Below are positions 8,274 to 20,419 of a DNA stretch of 34,522 nucleotides, in pieces. Position numbers and translations under genes: made by a program. Origin of the DNA: Corinectria fuckeliana (taxonomy: Eukaryota > Ascomycota > Sordariomycetes > Hypocreales > Nectriaceae); contig WPDH01000330.1 in assembly GCA_019137255.1 (NCBI GenBank), positions 1 to 34,522 of the forward strand, given 5' to 3'. Numbering within the stretch: the first letter of the stretch is position 1; each line of letters opens with the position of its first letter. Below the pieces are notes generated by a model. The model saw only the letters and a list, made by a program, of their open reading frames with translations, did not search any database and was not told the DNA's origin.

Positions 8274-11186
8274 ATGCCGCGACGTCCACCTGGTGTGGAT
8301 GACTATACATCTGCGGTGCCAAATGTGAAGCTTACCTTCCCCGCATGCCCTCGTACTTGGGTCTCTGGTAGCTGACTCTGTCCTCGTGTCGTGTCTAGGT
8401 CATCCTCGCATCCACCGACTCTGACTTCGTCGACCAACTGATTCCAGTTCTGAAAGACGCTGCCCAGTCCAATCGAACACCCGTCTTGACCCAGTGTCTC
8501 AGCCGGTACTGTGAAGACCGAGAAGCAGACATCGAGCGCATCGGCCTTACCAAGCACGAGGAGTTTCTTGACTCGGTCAACCGCCTCCAACATGTTCGCG
8601 AAGGCACCGTCACCCTGACTGCCGAGATCCTCAAGCTCAACCAGTCCATCCAGTCCAGCACCGAGAAGCTGGCCGAGCAGAAAGGCGCTTTGGTCAACAC
8701 CAAGGCTGTCCGCCAGAACATTGCCGACGCAACAAACGCTCTCAAAGACTCACTCAAAATCCTCCACGCCGTCAACAACGCCCATGAACTAGTTCGCCGC
8801 AAGAAGTACTACCCAGCTCTAAAGTCGCTCGAGGACCTCCAAAATGAATACCTTGTCCCGACAATTCAGAACAGATATGCCACCCAGCACCGGCTGGCCG
8901 ACGTTATCCAAAAATCCATCCCCGCCTCCCAAAAAGCCATATCCGAAGCTGCTATGACAGACCTTAATACCTGGCTGTTTCGTATCCGCGAAACCTCCCA
9001 GTTTCTCGGCGAGGTGGCCTTCTATCATACTGAGCTCAGAAGGTCACGGCAACGGACGAGAGTAGAGGAGGATGCCTTCCTTGCCAACTTCAAGCTGAAC
9101 TCGGCCATCGAACTCGTCAGCGATGAAAATGAAGAGTTTGACGTATTGGACAACGAAGAGCTCCAGGTTGACTTCTCCCCGCTCTTCGAAGCTCTTCACA
9201 TTCACGAGGCTCTTGGCCAGACGGACAAGTTTCGTTCAGAGTATGCTGCCACTCGAAGGCAGCAGAAGGATTTGCTTCTCCCCAGCTCCATTGATCTTTC
9301 GGCGGAGGACGAATCGTCCCTCAGTAGTCTATTAGAGGGTATAGCTGGATTCTCCATTATCGAAAAGGCTACTATTCGACGGGTGCCCCATTTGCGTTCT
9401 GCGGCCGATGTAAGGACACGTTACTACCCTCATCTTCTTGTTCCTTTGCTGACTTGGCCATTCACCTCCAGGTCGAGGAGCTTTGGGAGTCGATGTGCAG
9501 CGCTGCAATAAATTTAACTTCGAAGGCACTGAACAGTGTGAATAATGCCGAGGTTCTGCTCAAGATCAAGGGCTTTATTGCCTTGTTCATCCAAACCATG
9601 GAGGTGAGCGCTGCCATCCTTGAACGGAAAGGAACATGGGGCTTGACTTCTGCGAGAAATTTCGCGAGAGACCGCATGGCTAATCCAGTCTCACAGGGAT
9701 GGGGCTACACAGTTTCTATGCTCGACAACTTTCTTCTTACCCTGTTTGACAAGTATGCCGAACTCTTGAAGCGACGATTTAGCGAAGACTTTCAGGAAGT
9801 GCGTGTGCATGATCCGCATTCCTCTAATGATGCTGATTTATTTGTGATGGCAGATCGTTTCCACCGATGACTATATGCCTATGGCCATCAATTCGCCAGA
9901 AGAATACGAGAAGGTGGTTAACGTCAGCTGGTTTACCCAGGAGAAGCCAGCCGAGGACCTCACGTACGCTGTCGCACAACAAAAGGTGTTTAATCGGAAA
10001 GACACTAACAAATGGAGCAGCTTCCCTTGCGTTCTTCCGTTCTCTCAGATGTACCCGCTCTGCTGTATCGACATTCGGAACTTTCTCAATCAGTTCTACT
10101 TCTTCTCTGACGATCACTTCCAACACCCCAATGTCATTGACGAAACCCTGAAAAAGGTAATGTCCAAACTTCTAACATTATGAACAAGAACGTCGCTTAC
10201 GTGTATCTCAGTCTTTAGATGAGTTGCTCACCGAGAAGGTCTGTAAGTCCTTGGTCGAGCGCTTGAGCTCCCAATATCTGGGGCAAATAGTGCAGATTCT
10301 CATCAATCTCGAACACTTCGAGATAGCTTGCCAGGAGCTGGAGCAGTTACTGATTCGCGCACGCTCGTCTACTTCGGCAGGGGGCCCTCTCAAATTGAGC
10401 GCGACTGAACATTTCAGAAACAACAAGAAAACCGCTGAGAAGCGAATTTTTGAGTTGGTCAATTCTAAGATTGATGACCTTGTTGATACGGCAGAATACG
10501 ACTGGTAAGACACAGCCCTTGCTTATTCACTGCTGCAACTAACAAAAATTGCATAGGACGGCTCCCACAGTGACGAGTGAGCCAAGCAACTATATGCAAA
10601 CACTCACACGCTATTTATCCAATATTATGGGCTCAACGCTCTTGGGCTTGCCACGAGAGATCAAAGAACTGATCTACTTTGATGCACTAAGCCACACCGC
10701 AAGCAAGATCTTGGTGTGTATATTGCAGTCCACGCAAATATTCCGCGACCGTCTGTATTTGGTATATAAAAAAAGGTACATACTGACAAGATGCTTAGGC
10801 ATTGCCCTTATCGCACGAGGTGAAGCACATCAATCCTAATGGTGTCGGGGCGCTGGCACAAGACGTGCAATATCTCACGGAGTTTGTCGACAGCCTTGAA
10901 AACGGTCAAATGCTGCGTGAGAACCTTGACGAGTTACAACAAACCATAAACCTCTTACAATCCGACAATCATGACGAGTTCTTTGACATTTCCTCGCGCA
11001 ACAAGAAATATGGACGAGTCGATGCCCTCAATGGACCAATTCTGCTAGAAAAGTACTGCTCAATTGAGGAACGACCTTGCATGCACCGATGCTAACATCT
11101 TGTCCAGATTGACGCCCATTACGCAGAGTCCCGCTAGAAGCGCGCCGCTGGCTAACTTTTCTTCACGGTTTGGTATGATGAAATGA
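8274..11186 (+). CDS. SEC15: Exocyst complex subunit Sec15
   Basis: Eight exons (824 aa): 8274-8324, 8399-9409, 9472-9798, 9854-10156, 10212-10504, 10557-10713, 10799-11052, 11108-11186. All phases agree. Sec15 is the exocyst subunit that links the Rab GTPase Sec4 on secretory vesicles to the tethering complex at the growing tip. The family is recognised from the N-terminal coiled-coil region (LNQSIQSSTEKLAEQKGALV) and blocks such as HEALGQTDKFRSEYAATRRQ, IEKATIRRVPHLRSAAD, DALSHTASKILALPLSHEVK and LTEFVDSLENGQMLRENLDE. The first exon is only 17 codons, chosen because it begins MPRRP..DDYTSAV and joins in phase; this start is the least certain part. The gene converges on HAP5, with 267 bp between stop codons. 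Confidence 0.92.
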
Positions 11187-11453
11187 GTTGGAAACGAGAA
11201 AAAGCTATTCACGAGCAGCTGTCTGTGTACTAGGGTAGCAAATCCAACACCAGATTGGAAAAAATATCTTCACTGTACTGTGCGGTTGCAACAGGCAGGG
11301 TTATGCCTGGCAAGCTATGTTAAAATAAGCATGAGTCCGTTGCGCCAAGCCCTTTCCATCATTCCTGTGTCACGTCGAGTGTCGCTCGATTTGTATACCC
11401 AGTAGGTCTAGCCTTTGCCTCGGGCAATTCGGCCGTGGGTTCTGTAAGTGAGA

Positions 11454-12541
11454 TTACTCAAACTCCTCAGAAGCCATTGGGGCCTAGCCATTCGAATTAG
11501 TATTTAGTTTGGGTGGTGGGAGACGGTCACCACAAACTACATACCTGCTGGGGCTGCATGGCTGAGTAAGGATACATACCCTCCATCTCACCGTACATGG
11601 ATGGGGGAGGTTGTGTCTGACCATACGGAGCCGAGGGGCCAGGAGCGACCTGTCCTGGGTACATGTTGGGATTCTGGCGATAATCCTGGTCAGGAGCTAA
11701 AGCATGGTTGCCCATATAGTCGCCTGGTCCCATGGGATGCGACGACGAGTGGTTTGGTGGCTGTGCCATATTGGTGTGGCCAGGCAGCTGAGGCTGGCCA
11801 GGAGCAGTGGGAACGGTCTGAGGGGCGGCGGCAGGCTGAGCAGCCGTTCTCTTAGTATGCGACGAAGCCTCCTCACGGGGGACAATGTCGATCAGGAAGT
11901 CAAACATGTCAGACTTGGCAAGGGCGGAGGCGATATCAGAGCGCTGCAAGGTTCGGCGCTTGTTCTCCTCGGCGTGAATCCAGGCGCGCATGGTCAGCTC
12001 CGTGATGAAGATGTCGCAACCTTTCGCGAAAAGGATGGGGGCCTCAGCGGAGATCATTTTGACTTCGGGGTCGGCCTTCATGACTTTCTTGATGCGCGCC
12101 AGGGGCAGCTGGTGAATCTTGTAGTCATGTGCGTCGTTCTCGAGGTGGTTGATGGTGTGCTGCCAGTAGGTGGTCAAGATGTCCTTGTACTGGCCGGTCA
12201 GGCCTTGGTGAGCCTGCATCATCGGGGTTAGTCTCTCACGCGCATTCTGGCTAGACTTGCAACGTACGTTGGCCCAAGGGCCGGTATAGAGCTCTGAGGG
12301 CGCAAAGCCTTGCGAGGCCAACTAAAATCCCAACGTTAGAGCCGCGTACAGAGTCGCGAGGAGATGAGGCCGACCTACAGCGGCACAAGCGCCTGCGCGT
12401 CTGAGGTTAGCGAGGAATAGCGAGCAAGGATGGACATCAAACGCGGAACTCACCATAATGACCGCCTTGGCTTGAATCGTAGACGGGCCTCTGCCGGTTC
12501 TGCTGAGGGTGCGACGAAGCCTGAGTGTTCTGCGGGTCCAT
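11454..12541 (-). CDS. HAP5: CCAAT-binding factor subunit Hap5 / HapE / NF-YC
   Basis: Five exons (284 aa): 12541-12454, 12392-12379, 12321-12268, 12213-11545, 11483-11454. This is the histone-fold subunit that pairs with Hap3 and, with Hap2, binds CCAAT boxes in the nucleus. The conserved core runs from about residue 56 (GLTGQYKDILTTYWQHTINH) through the NF-YC histone fold at about 87-160 (HQLPLARIKKVMKADPEVKM, LFAKGCDIFITELTMRAWIH). The C-terminus is Pro/Gln/Met-rich and ends ASEEFE. Exon 2 is only 14 nt. The intron at 12267-12214 is 54 bp with no in-frame stop, but has a clear GTACGT donor, ACTAAC branch point and CAG acceptor. An in-frame ATG at 12661 could extend the N-terminus; 12541 (MDPQ) is preferred. 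The gene shares a 298-bp divergent promoter with FCF2. Confidence 0.93.
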
Positions 12542-12839
12542 GATCGATGATGGAGATGGGGAGCAAGAGTAAACAATGAGAGGTTGACAGGACGGCGATG
12601 ACGATTGGGCATCTGCGCTGCTCGTCTCAAGCTGGTTTGGCGAGCGGGGCCACACCGCCACATTGTTGGCAAGGGGTGGTTGGGTGTTAGGTGGGCCTTA
12701 GTGGCTGAGGTGGCTAATTTTTAGGAGCCTTGCGGCCTTGGGAAGATAGCCCCACTGGACGGACCCCAAAAAAATCTTACCTTTTATTTGGTTCACTGAT
12801 AATGGACTTTCAGATTTCTTCCTCCGTCTACAGCAGACC
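12542..12839. promoter_or_regulatory. Divergent promoter region HAP5 / FCF2
   Basis: 298 bp separate the start codons of HAP5 (-) and FCF2 (+), so both must be driven from this interval unless HAP5 starts at 12661. I saw no perfect CCAAT box in it. Confidence 0.55.
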
Positions 12840-13650
12840 ATGACAGACATCTTGGATGATCAAGTCGATGGGCTGCTGCGCAAGGCGGAGCAACGTCTGA
12901 GAAACGATGCTGTCTCCGCCGCCACTGTCTCGGCTGCCGCGGTCGCTGGGGTGAAGCTCGACGCTTCGACGACCATCCAGTCGCAGGCCAGCAGCAGCAT
13001 CACCAGCAAGACGGACTTGTCTGTTCGAGCTCCCCCTCAACCACGGACGGGACTTTCGGCCCAAGCAAAGGTAAGAAACCCTAGTACCCCGTCTATTCAC
13101 CCCCCTCGCTGCCGGCTGATGAGAGCTGAGCCCTCGTGGCACCTTTGACATGGGACAAGCATCCGTTTTGGATCACAGGACCATGGCCTCATGATTTCTT
13201 TCATATCATAGTTACTCTGACTTCCGCTTTGCAAACAACACACTTCACGCTTCCAAATAGTTCGCGGACTTCTGGCTAACAAACCAAATCTAGGTCACGG
13301 CAGGATCCCAGTGGTTCGACCTCCCCAAGACGGAACTCACGCCTGAATTCAAGCGAGACTGGCAGCTCCTTCGCATGCGAGGCATTTTGGACCCCAAACA
13401 CCAGAAGAAGGCCCTCCGAGCAAGCGCGCCCGAGTACTCCCACGTTGGCGAGATCATCGCTGGCCCAACCGAATTCTACAGCGCCCGGTTGAACCGTAAG
13501 GAAAGGAAGGGCACCTTATTAGGGGAGGTGATGAGTTCCCACAACGGAATCAAATTTTCGACCAAGTACGCGGGTATCCAGAAACAGAAGACGAGCGGAA
13601 AGAAGGGGTTCTATCAGAAGGTAGTAGCTCAGAGGCGCAAAAGACGTTAA
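12840..13650 (+). CDS. FCF2: Pre-rRNA processing factor Fcf2
   Basis: Two exons, 12840-13070 and 13294-13650 (195 aa), joined in phase across a 223-bp intron with a TCTAG acceptor. Fcf2 is a nucleolar protein needed for early cleavages of 18S pre-rRNA. The C-terminal Fcf2 domain fills exon 2: WFDLPKTELTPEFKRDWQLL, then RMRGILDPKHQKK, GPTEFYSARLNRKERKGTL, and a basic end with KTSGKKGFYQK followed by RRKRR. The N-terminal 77 residues are low-complexity, rich in Ala/Ser, as in other members. Identification rests mainly on the WFDLP and GPTEFYSARL..KERK blocks. Confidence 0.9.
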
Positions 13651-14073
13651 TCAACACGAATCCATAATGATGTGCCTTGGTACTTAATGAGTTCCATTGT
13701 GTAGTGAACGTATACTGGCTTCTGTGAGTAAGTTGGTGAGATGGCCGCAAACTGGTGCTTATGGATTAGCCTTTCTTTCGCGCAGGTATGGATCTGCCAA
13801 TCTGGGGAAGAGCCAAGTAGCTCGGATAAAACACCACGAACCTAGCATCCGTCCTTTTGTGAAACGACTTTCTGTCCCCTTCTCAATCATATTTAACATT
13901 TGCTTTGGAGAGACATGGCCTTATTCAATACCGTTCCTACTTATTCCACGCTGCTAGTGGCATGTCGCGCCGCAACGCTTGTGAGCCTCTGGTGGTCCGT
14001 GCGTATACGCTCACGTTTTCTATTCCTCGCCGACAAGGGAGCAATTTTGAACTTCATCATCGTCAAATGCAGG
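13651..14073. other. Intergenic region FCF2 / uS10m
   Basis: 423 bp with the 3' UTR of FCF2 and the promoter of the next gene, which lies on the same strand. Open frames around 13,697-14,157 overlap but match nothing recognised. Confidence 0.5.
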
Positions 14074-14963
14074 ATGTTGCGCCCAACCTTTCGGTCCCTG
14101 GCGCGCCTCCCGGTATGCTCAAACGCCCCTAAGAGACCGGTTGAAGCATCATGCTGACCTATTTAACCAGGCTAAGGCGCAATGGATTGCCCGCCGAGCT
14201 CAAACCACTCTGTACGCTCGTTCGCCCGACTGTTCGGCAACCGCGCCGTTCCCTCGTTCATCCCCTCGTTCATCCCCTCCCTCTACCACTAGGTTGAAGC
14301 ACACTAGCTGACCAGATAAGGGCATCGACAAACGATCTAGTCCCTAACAAACCCGAGGACACCGACTCCAAGGGCGATACCTCTCAGACGCAACGTCACC
14401 CCCGATCGATTGAGGCGCTGCATCTCAAGCCACTAAAGCGAGAAGCCCAGTATGGCATCCCGTCGTGCGACCTCCAGCTTCGGTCCTACAGTATCCAGCC
14501 CCTCGAGTTCTTCTCCGACTTTGCTCTGCGAGCCGCCTACTACCTCGGTCTACCCGCCTACGGCCCCGTTCCGTTACCACGAATCACTGAGCGCTGGACT
14601 GTTCCCAAGAGTCATTTCATCTTCAAGAAGGCGCAGGAGAATTTCGAGCGAAAAACCTTACGACGCTTGATACAGATCCGCGATGGGGATTCAGAGACGG
14701 TGCAGCTGTGGCTTGCATACCTGCGCAAACACCAGTACTATGGCGTGGGCATGAAGGCCAACATGTGGGAGTTTAGCGGGCTCGGCATTGGGAAGGAGAT
14801 GGACAGGCTCTCTGAGGAGCATCAGGGCCAGATTGACTCAAAGTGGGCACACCTCGGCCAGACCAAGACGATTGGCACTGTTGAGAAGGTAGAGGAGCTG
14901 CTCAATACGCGGCGATTTCGGGAGGCTGCTGGGCTAAGGGCGCTGCCTACAACGAACGTGTAG
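14074..14963 (+). CDS. RSM10: Mitochondrial ribosomal protein uS10m (Rsm10)
   Basis: Proposed exons 14074-14112, 14171-14211, 14321-14963 (240 aa). The S10 domain is clear in the last exon: YGIPSCDLQLRSYSIQPLEF, RITERWTVPKSHFIFKKAQE and ENFERKTLRRLIQIRDGD, with HQYYGVGMKANMWEF toward the C-terminus. This exon has no in-frame ATG upstream, so the start must be in an earlier exon. The chosen start gives MLRPTFRSLARLP then AKAQWIARRAQTTL, an Arg/Ser-rich stretch without acids that fits a mitochondrial presequence. The second intron is uncertain. The GTACGC donor at 14212 with the AAG acceptor at 14320 keeps phase; a longer coding exon 2 with a short intron before 14314 is an alternative. The protein is a small-subunit (37S) component in the mitochondrial matrix. 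Confidence 0.8.
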
Positions 14964-15399
14964 GGGCAGTAGAATCGGAGGTTCCGTCAGAAACCCGTTT
15001 GCCCTAAAAGGAACGTCTCGCTTCTAGTGATGACTGGCTATCCAGCGAGGTTGGCGAGCACTATAGCTATCATTGCGTGTACAATAGGCTGTTAGGGAGC
15101 ACTTGAGCTTTTGTAAAACCAACACCAGAGAATAAACAAAGGGAACTCGTAACGGCGATTGTGTGCTATGTACATGGTGACATGGTGTATTGTATGCAAC
15201 TTCTGATCCTGTGTCGAGAGCCCTGAGGAGGTGTTGTCGTGATCAGGACTGAATAGATGGGTAGAAACTCGCTCCCCGTTAGATGCATACCTGGGCGTTG
15301 GAACCAGCTTTTATCGTCAACGACTCATCAGTTGCAGGTTGAAGCTGTTCTCAACCCAGGAACATTCCCAGTCGCGCTTCAGTTGACGGGCTATATACA
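14964..15399. other. Intergenic region uS10m / MSW1
   Basis: 436 bp between two genes on the same strand for mitochondrial translation. No gene, RNA or clear motif was seen. Confidence 0.5.
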
Positions 15400-16716
15400 A
15401 TGCAAAAACTCGCAGGGAAAGCCAAGGCAGTGCGGCCGCGAGTCATCTTCTCGGGCATCCAGCCCACGGGCGTACCGCACTTGGGCAACTACATCGGGGC
15501 GCTGCGCCAATGGGTACAACTGCAACACCAAGAAGAGCCAGAGACGAAGCTCATCTACTCCATCGTCGACCTCCACGCCATCACAATGCCGCAACCGCCT
15601 GACCAGCTGCGCAGGTGCAAGCGAGAGGCATTAGCTGCGCTGCTTGCCATTGGAATTGACCCGGATCGCGCCACTCTCTTTCATCAATCCTCGGTTTGTC
15701 TTCCACTCACTCATATACTCCATCCAGCTAACACATTTTGCGTATGCCGTCAGGTCCCAGCGCACTCGGAACTGATGTGGATTCTCAGCTGCACGGCATC
15801 TGTCGGATATCTGTCGAGAATGACTCAGTGGAAGGTATCTTGCATTTACCCATCTAGCGCTGCTACCTCCTTTGCTCCCTTTCCACCTCTGACTCTCTCT
15901 CTCTCTCTCTCTTTAGAGCAAGTTGAGCCTCTCCGAGGGCTCAACCTTCGAAGACCGAACCGTCGCCTCTCGTCTAAAGCTAGGTCTCTTCTCGTACCCA
16001 GTTCTCCAAGCTGCCGATGTTCTCGTTCACAGGTCACAGCGTCCTGGTCTTCCTCCGTCCGTTCATGCTCACTGACTTGGTGTAGAGCAACACACGTCCC
16101 CGTCGGCCACGACCAACAGCAGCATATCGAATTTGCACGCGAGTGCGCCACCAACTTTAACCACGCCTACGGCTCTCACCTCGTATCGCCAGATATCATC
16201 GTTCGTAAGTGCTTCAAAGTTTCCTGTTTCGCCTGATTGTTCTCCATGGTTGACTTGAAAGCCCCCGTCCGCCGCGTCATGTCTCTGACCGACCCTACAT
16301 CCAAAATGTCGAAGTCGCACAAGTCAGAGCGCTCCCGTATCCTCATCACGGACTCTCCCACAGATATCAAGACCAAGATAGGCTCTGCATTGACTGACTC
16401 AATGCCTGGAGTCTCCTACCACACTGTCAACCGGCCCGGTATCTCGAATCTACTAGATATCCTATCCATTTTTGATGCCCAGGGGAGAAGTCCTGTGCAG
16501 TTGGCCGACGCGTATAGCGACATCAGCCCTAAGCAACTTAAGGAGATAGTCACAGATGCCGTTATCACAGGGTTAGACGGCATCCGGGATCGCTATCTTG
16601 AGCTTCTCGCGGCTCGCGATGCACGCCTCGACAAGATCGAGGCAGAAGGTGCCCGAAAGGCGCGAGAAAGCGCTGAAGAAACTATGCACCTTGTAAAAGC
16701 TGCTGTCGGACTCTGA
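15400..16716 (+). CDS. MSW1: Mitochondrial tryptophanyl-tRNA synthetase
   Basis: Five exons (354 aa): 15400-15693, 15754-15834, 15917-16032, 16086-16204, 16262-16716, all in phase. A class Ic synthetase charging tRNA-Trp. The bacterial-type family signatures are present: FSGIQPTGVPHLGNYIGALR with the HIGH-type PHLGN at 26-30, IVDLHAIT, SCTASVGYLSRMTQWK, PVLQAADVL, PVGHDQQQHIEFAR, and KMSKS at 218-222. The length and bacterial type fit the mitochondrial enzyme, not the longer cytosolic one. The N-terminal presequence is short (MQKLAGKAKAVRPR, with no acidic residue). The second intron ends in a (CT)10 repeat serving as its polypyrimidine tract. The stop is 242 bp from that of the convergent karyopherin gene. 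Confidence 0.93.
15893..15912 (+). repeat. (CT)10 microsatellite in an intron
   Basis: Ten CT units end 4 bases before the TTAG acceptor of the second MSW1 intron, so the repeat forms its polypyrimidine tract. Confidence 0.9.
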
Positions 16717-16958
16717 AAACAAGCACTCCTACTCAGACGATCGGTTTGTAAGCTTGAAGAGTGCGCCTGATCCCTGGCAGAATCTCGCTCATGTCCAACG
16801 CCCCTCCCCGTGTACATATCTAGCAAGACGTCGTAACATTAGAGTCCACTCTTTGGGGAAATACATGGTTGATCTGCATACCCCAACCCTTGACCAGATT
16901 CTGATACAGCGTTCCGTGTCCCGCTTCCCGCGCCACACGAAGGATCTCAGGCTCTTGT

Positions 16959-19900
16959 TCATGATGCATACGCAAAGTTCGAGCCTCTGGCTGACAACCA
17001 GAACTCTCTAACGACTTGATTCGTCATCCTTGCTCCTCGCAGACTAAATGGATCCGTTAGTGTGTTATTCAAGACGTAGTTGGAAGACAAGAGTACCTAA
17101 TAATCTTTTGGACAAAGGCGGACTTTTCCTCTGCCGTGACCCTGGTGCTTGGAAAAGACGAGTGTGAGAGCCCAGACTCGAGCCAGCTCTTAGCCATAGG
17201 ATATCGGACGACGAGCTTCTTAAGGGGCTCGGTAAGCTTGTCCAGCTCACTCCGTGAAGCATTCCCACCAATGTTCCTTGCCAAGCTCTGTGAGAGCAAG
17301 GGACCCAACATACTCATAGCTTGCGCGATTGCATCATCCAGCTCTCTCATGTCGCATTTGGCATTGACAAAGACAGCCTGCTAACTGATTAGAAACAAAA
17401 ATGTCGTACGCACATTGAAATCTTGCATCTTACCCAAAATTCTGCTGCACTGGCCTTCGGCAACGGCTCTTTGCCGTCAAGCACTTGTAGAGTGAAGAGG
17501 AAAAAAAACTCGGCAGCATCTTGTGGTTCTAGCCGCAGAAGAATGGCAGGGCATTTAGACATCAGACGGCTGACAAATTCAATCCCGTTCTGAGAGAGCT
17601 CGGGGTCGGCCTCTGGATCTGTCAAGACACTTAGCATAAACTGACCTGTGTATAGTTCTGGTGGGATTTTCGGTGCCATTGCAGGGCTAGACTTACGGTT
17701 GAGTTGTTTGAGGAGGCCCACAACCCAGAGAAGCACGGTTGTGAGCATTCCGTGCTGACCTTGAAGTCCGTCGTGCTCCAAACTGCTGACAAAAGAACAC
17801 GCAGTGCTAACCAGAAGCCCAACTCTGGGCGTACGTTGTGTCTGGGTGGCAAAATATTGAGTGACTGTTTGCGGCGGTAACACAAAGGGCCCAGGATCAA
17901 CTTCCGAGAAGCCGCTACGTAGCACGCTGCAAATAATCTCGACAACCTCCCCACTTGTGCTGAACGCCCCTTGAAGCTGGACGATGATAGAGATGATAGT
18001 TCCCTGAAGCTGGGATAGCTGCGGATCGGAAGTCGCTGCGCTCGCACGCTCACCCTCCAAGTCAACCGATACTTCCGCGGGGGCCTGAAGTCCTCTGCCT
18101 GTGCTGGCTAGACATCTGAGGGCCTTTAACGCAATATGCAACGCAGGGTGCTCATCAGAGGCAGCGTACGGACAATTTGACTGCACAAAGCATGCAGTAG
18201 GAGTGGCTTGGAATGATTGCGAGAGTTCCATGGACCGCCGTACATCTGCTTGAATAAAACCCAGAAGCCTAGCGCACGCTGAATATCTCTGATTCGAGTC
18301 TGGGATGGCTTGGATGACTGATGCGATGCCGCTGAGGATCTTCTCACTAGCGCCACAGTCAAGCCGCTGCTCAGCGACGAGTTTTTGATACTCATCCAAG
18401 AAAGCACTCACCTCCTGGTGTAGATGGCTTCGGCAAGATGAGCACAGTCGGAGGATGGACTTTGCAGCAGCAGCAGTAAGAGGGAATTCCCCGACGACGA
18501 GGAAGAGTAAGTTGAGAGCTGGAGGAAGGTAAGAGAGATTACGCTCAAAGTACTCGGTGTAATGCTCGATGAGTGCGACACAGGTTTGTCGCACCCGCGC
18601 AGGAATAGCTCGCTCCCCGGGGCTAAGTACGGAGAACAATGGAGACGTGAAAACAGACGCCAAAGCCTCGTCACACCGAGAGTCTTCTCCAACACAGTCA
18701 GCAAGCCCGCCCAGGCAGAATGCTGCAGCCTCGAGCTGCAGCCAAGACGAACTTGAGAGAGCCTTGAGCGCGAGATCCGCAAAAGTCGCGACGAGTTGCG
18801 GCCCTGCCAAAGAATGCACGGCTTGGAGCAGATCAACGACGTCCTTCCGGGCATCATGAAAACCAATGCGCTCACTGGAGTCCCAAGAAGCAAATTCGTC
18901 CAGCGGTGGAAACACCACCTTTTGCCATGCGTTAGACACTGCCTGGAGGATGTACGACAAGGCTTGAGGCACCCAGGTAGTGGCCGCAGCTTCCTCTGAG
19001 TACATGGCGTCTGTCATCGTTTCGGCAAAGGTCGACCAGAACTCCAAGGCTGGTACAAATATCTTATCCTCCGCCACTGGATAACCCTGAGCAGCAAGTA
19101 GCCCACAGAGGTTTGATAGCAAGTTGCGGCTTCTATCATCGCTGACCTGCATCAACTTCTCCACCTTGGCATCCCCGAATGCTAGAAGAAGCTGGCCAAA
19201 CTGGGTCGACTCAAAGTCAAAGTCTCCTTGCACTAAATTCCGGTAGCGATTCTGGAACCAAGGCGTATCGAACAGTTCGCCCAGGTGTTGGACATGGGAA
19301 CTCGTAAGGAAGATGGAACAGTTGGATAGTAAGTCCACCATGAGCTCTACAGAAACATCGTAAAGCTCGTTCACGGTTAACGATCCAATGACCGCGGTGA
19401 CAAGAGGTCCTGTGGGCTGCACAAGCCTAGTATCTCGGGACGATGCTCGCTGTGCGAACCAAACCCAGGACTAGAGAACAAGTCAGTGGCTAAATACGCA
19501 TCAAAAGGAGAGTGTTGTTAGCTCACCTGTAGACACTTTATGGAGTCTTCATGCGCGGCTTGGGAGGCTAACTGCGGGGACATGCCACGGGTCATGAGGA
19601 TAACCGCATCTGGCATGTTCTCCAAAATAGCATCATAAAGGCCCATGCTTCACAAAGTCAGTATATCATACGATGTATCTACAGGGAATTAACCAACTTG
19701 TTTGCCGAATTCAGGTCGAACTTAGCGATGTCATCCAAGACATTGCTTAAGACCCAAAGGGATGCTTGAACCTGGGCTGAGCTAAGACGCTCGATGATGG
19801 AGGCAGAATTGGGGGCCTCTTCTAGGCGAGCGGTGGTGAATGGTTGGCCGGACACAAGGCAAAGAGAGAGGTGTCGAACGAATGGGCGCCAGAGACGATG

Positions 19901-20419
19901 GAAGTGAAGAAAAAAGGTCGCCAAGGCGGAGGAGAGCTTTCTGACGACGAGTTGGCCGTTTCCCTGGCCCAAGGAGTCCAAGTACCAGCCTATCAGCCGC
20001 AGCAGAAGCTCGTTTGCATCATCGTTTGAGAGGGAAGAACTGTGACGTGGGACTGGTTAGAGAGCTGGGTCCTCGAAGGCAAATGGTAACATGGTAACCC
20101 GGGCATACCTCTCATTATTGAGCTTAATAATAATGGTAAGCGCACCAAAGAACTTCACCTTGTCATCCGGTCGGCTCAGCAAGTCACGAGCTATGAGCCA
20201 AGCCTGCGGCGAGCTCTGGAGCCGGGTCAGGACCGACTGTGCCTGGGAGATTGCAGCCGGGGGGGCTGGCTGATAGAGGGAGAGGATGAGCTTCAAGCTA
20301 GTCAGTATATTCTCATTCGCATTGCTCAGTGATGATGTGGGAGGCCTCCGTAAGGAGTCTGAGGACAGGTAACTGACAGCTTCAACCTCAGGTAAGGTGG
20401 GGATTGGTTCTCCGCTCAT
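16959..20419 (-). CDS. Importin-13-like karyopherin (Kap111/Kap122 type)
   Basis: Six exons (1059 aa): 20419-20109, 20039-19698, 19647-19527, 19470-17434, 17380-17097, 17043-16959. All phases agree. The whole protein reads as amphipathic helical repeats of the importin-beta/exportin superfamily. Early in the protein, residues near 36-75 are followed by QAWLIARDLLSRPDDKVKFF and GALTIIIKLNNE, matching the N-terminal Ran-binding region, and the later LWVLSNVLDDI fits the family. The C-terminus ends TNQVVREFWLSARGSNFAY plus AS. Length and end fit the importin-13 / transportin-SR-like group that includes fission yeast Kap111 and budding yeast Pdr6/Kap122; the exact orthologue and cargo are not determined. 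It carries cargo through nuclear pores with Ran-GTP. An in-frame ATG at 20500 could add 27 residues; MSGEPIPTL at 20419 is preferred. Confidence 0.85.

Noticed and set aside
8486..9511. A Golgi-tethering (COG) subunit in place of an exocyst subunit
   Set aside because: The assembled eight-exon protein carries Sec15-specific blocks through to the C-terminus.
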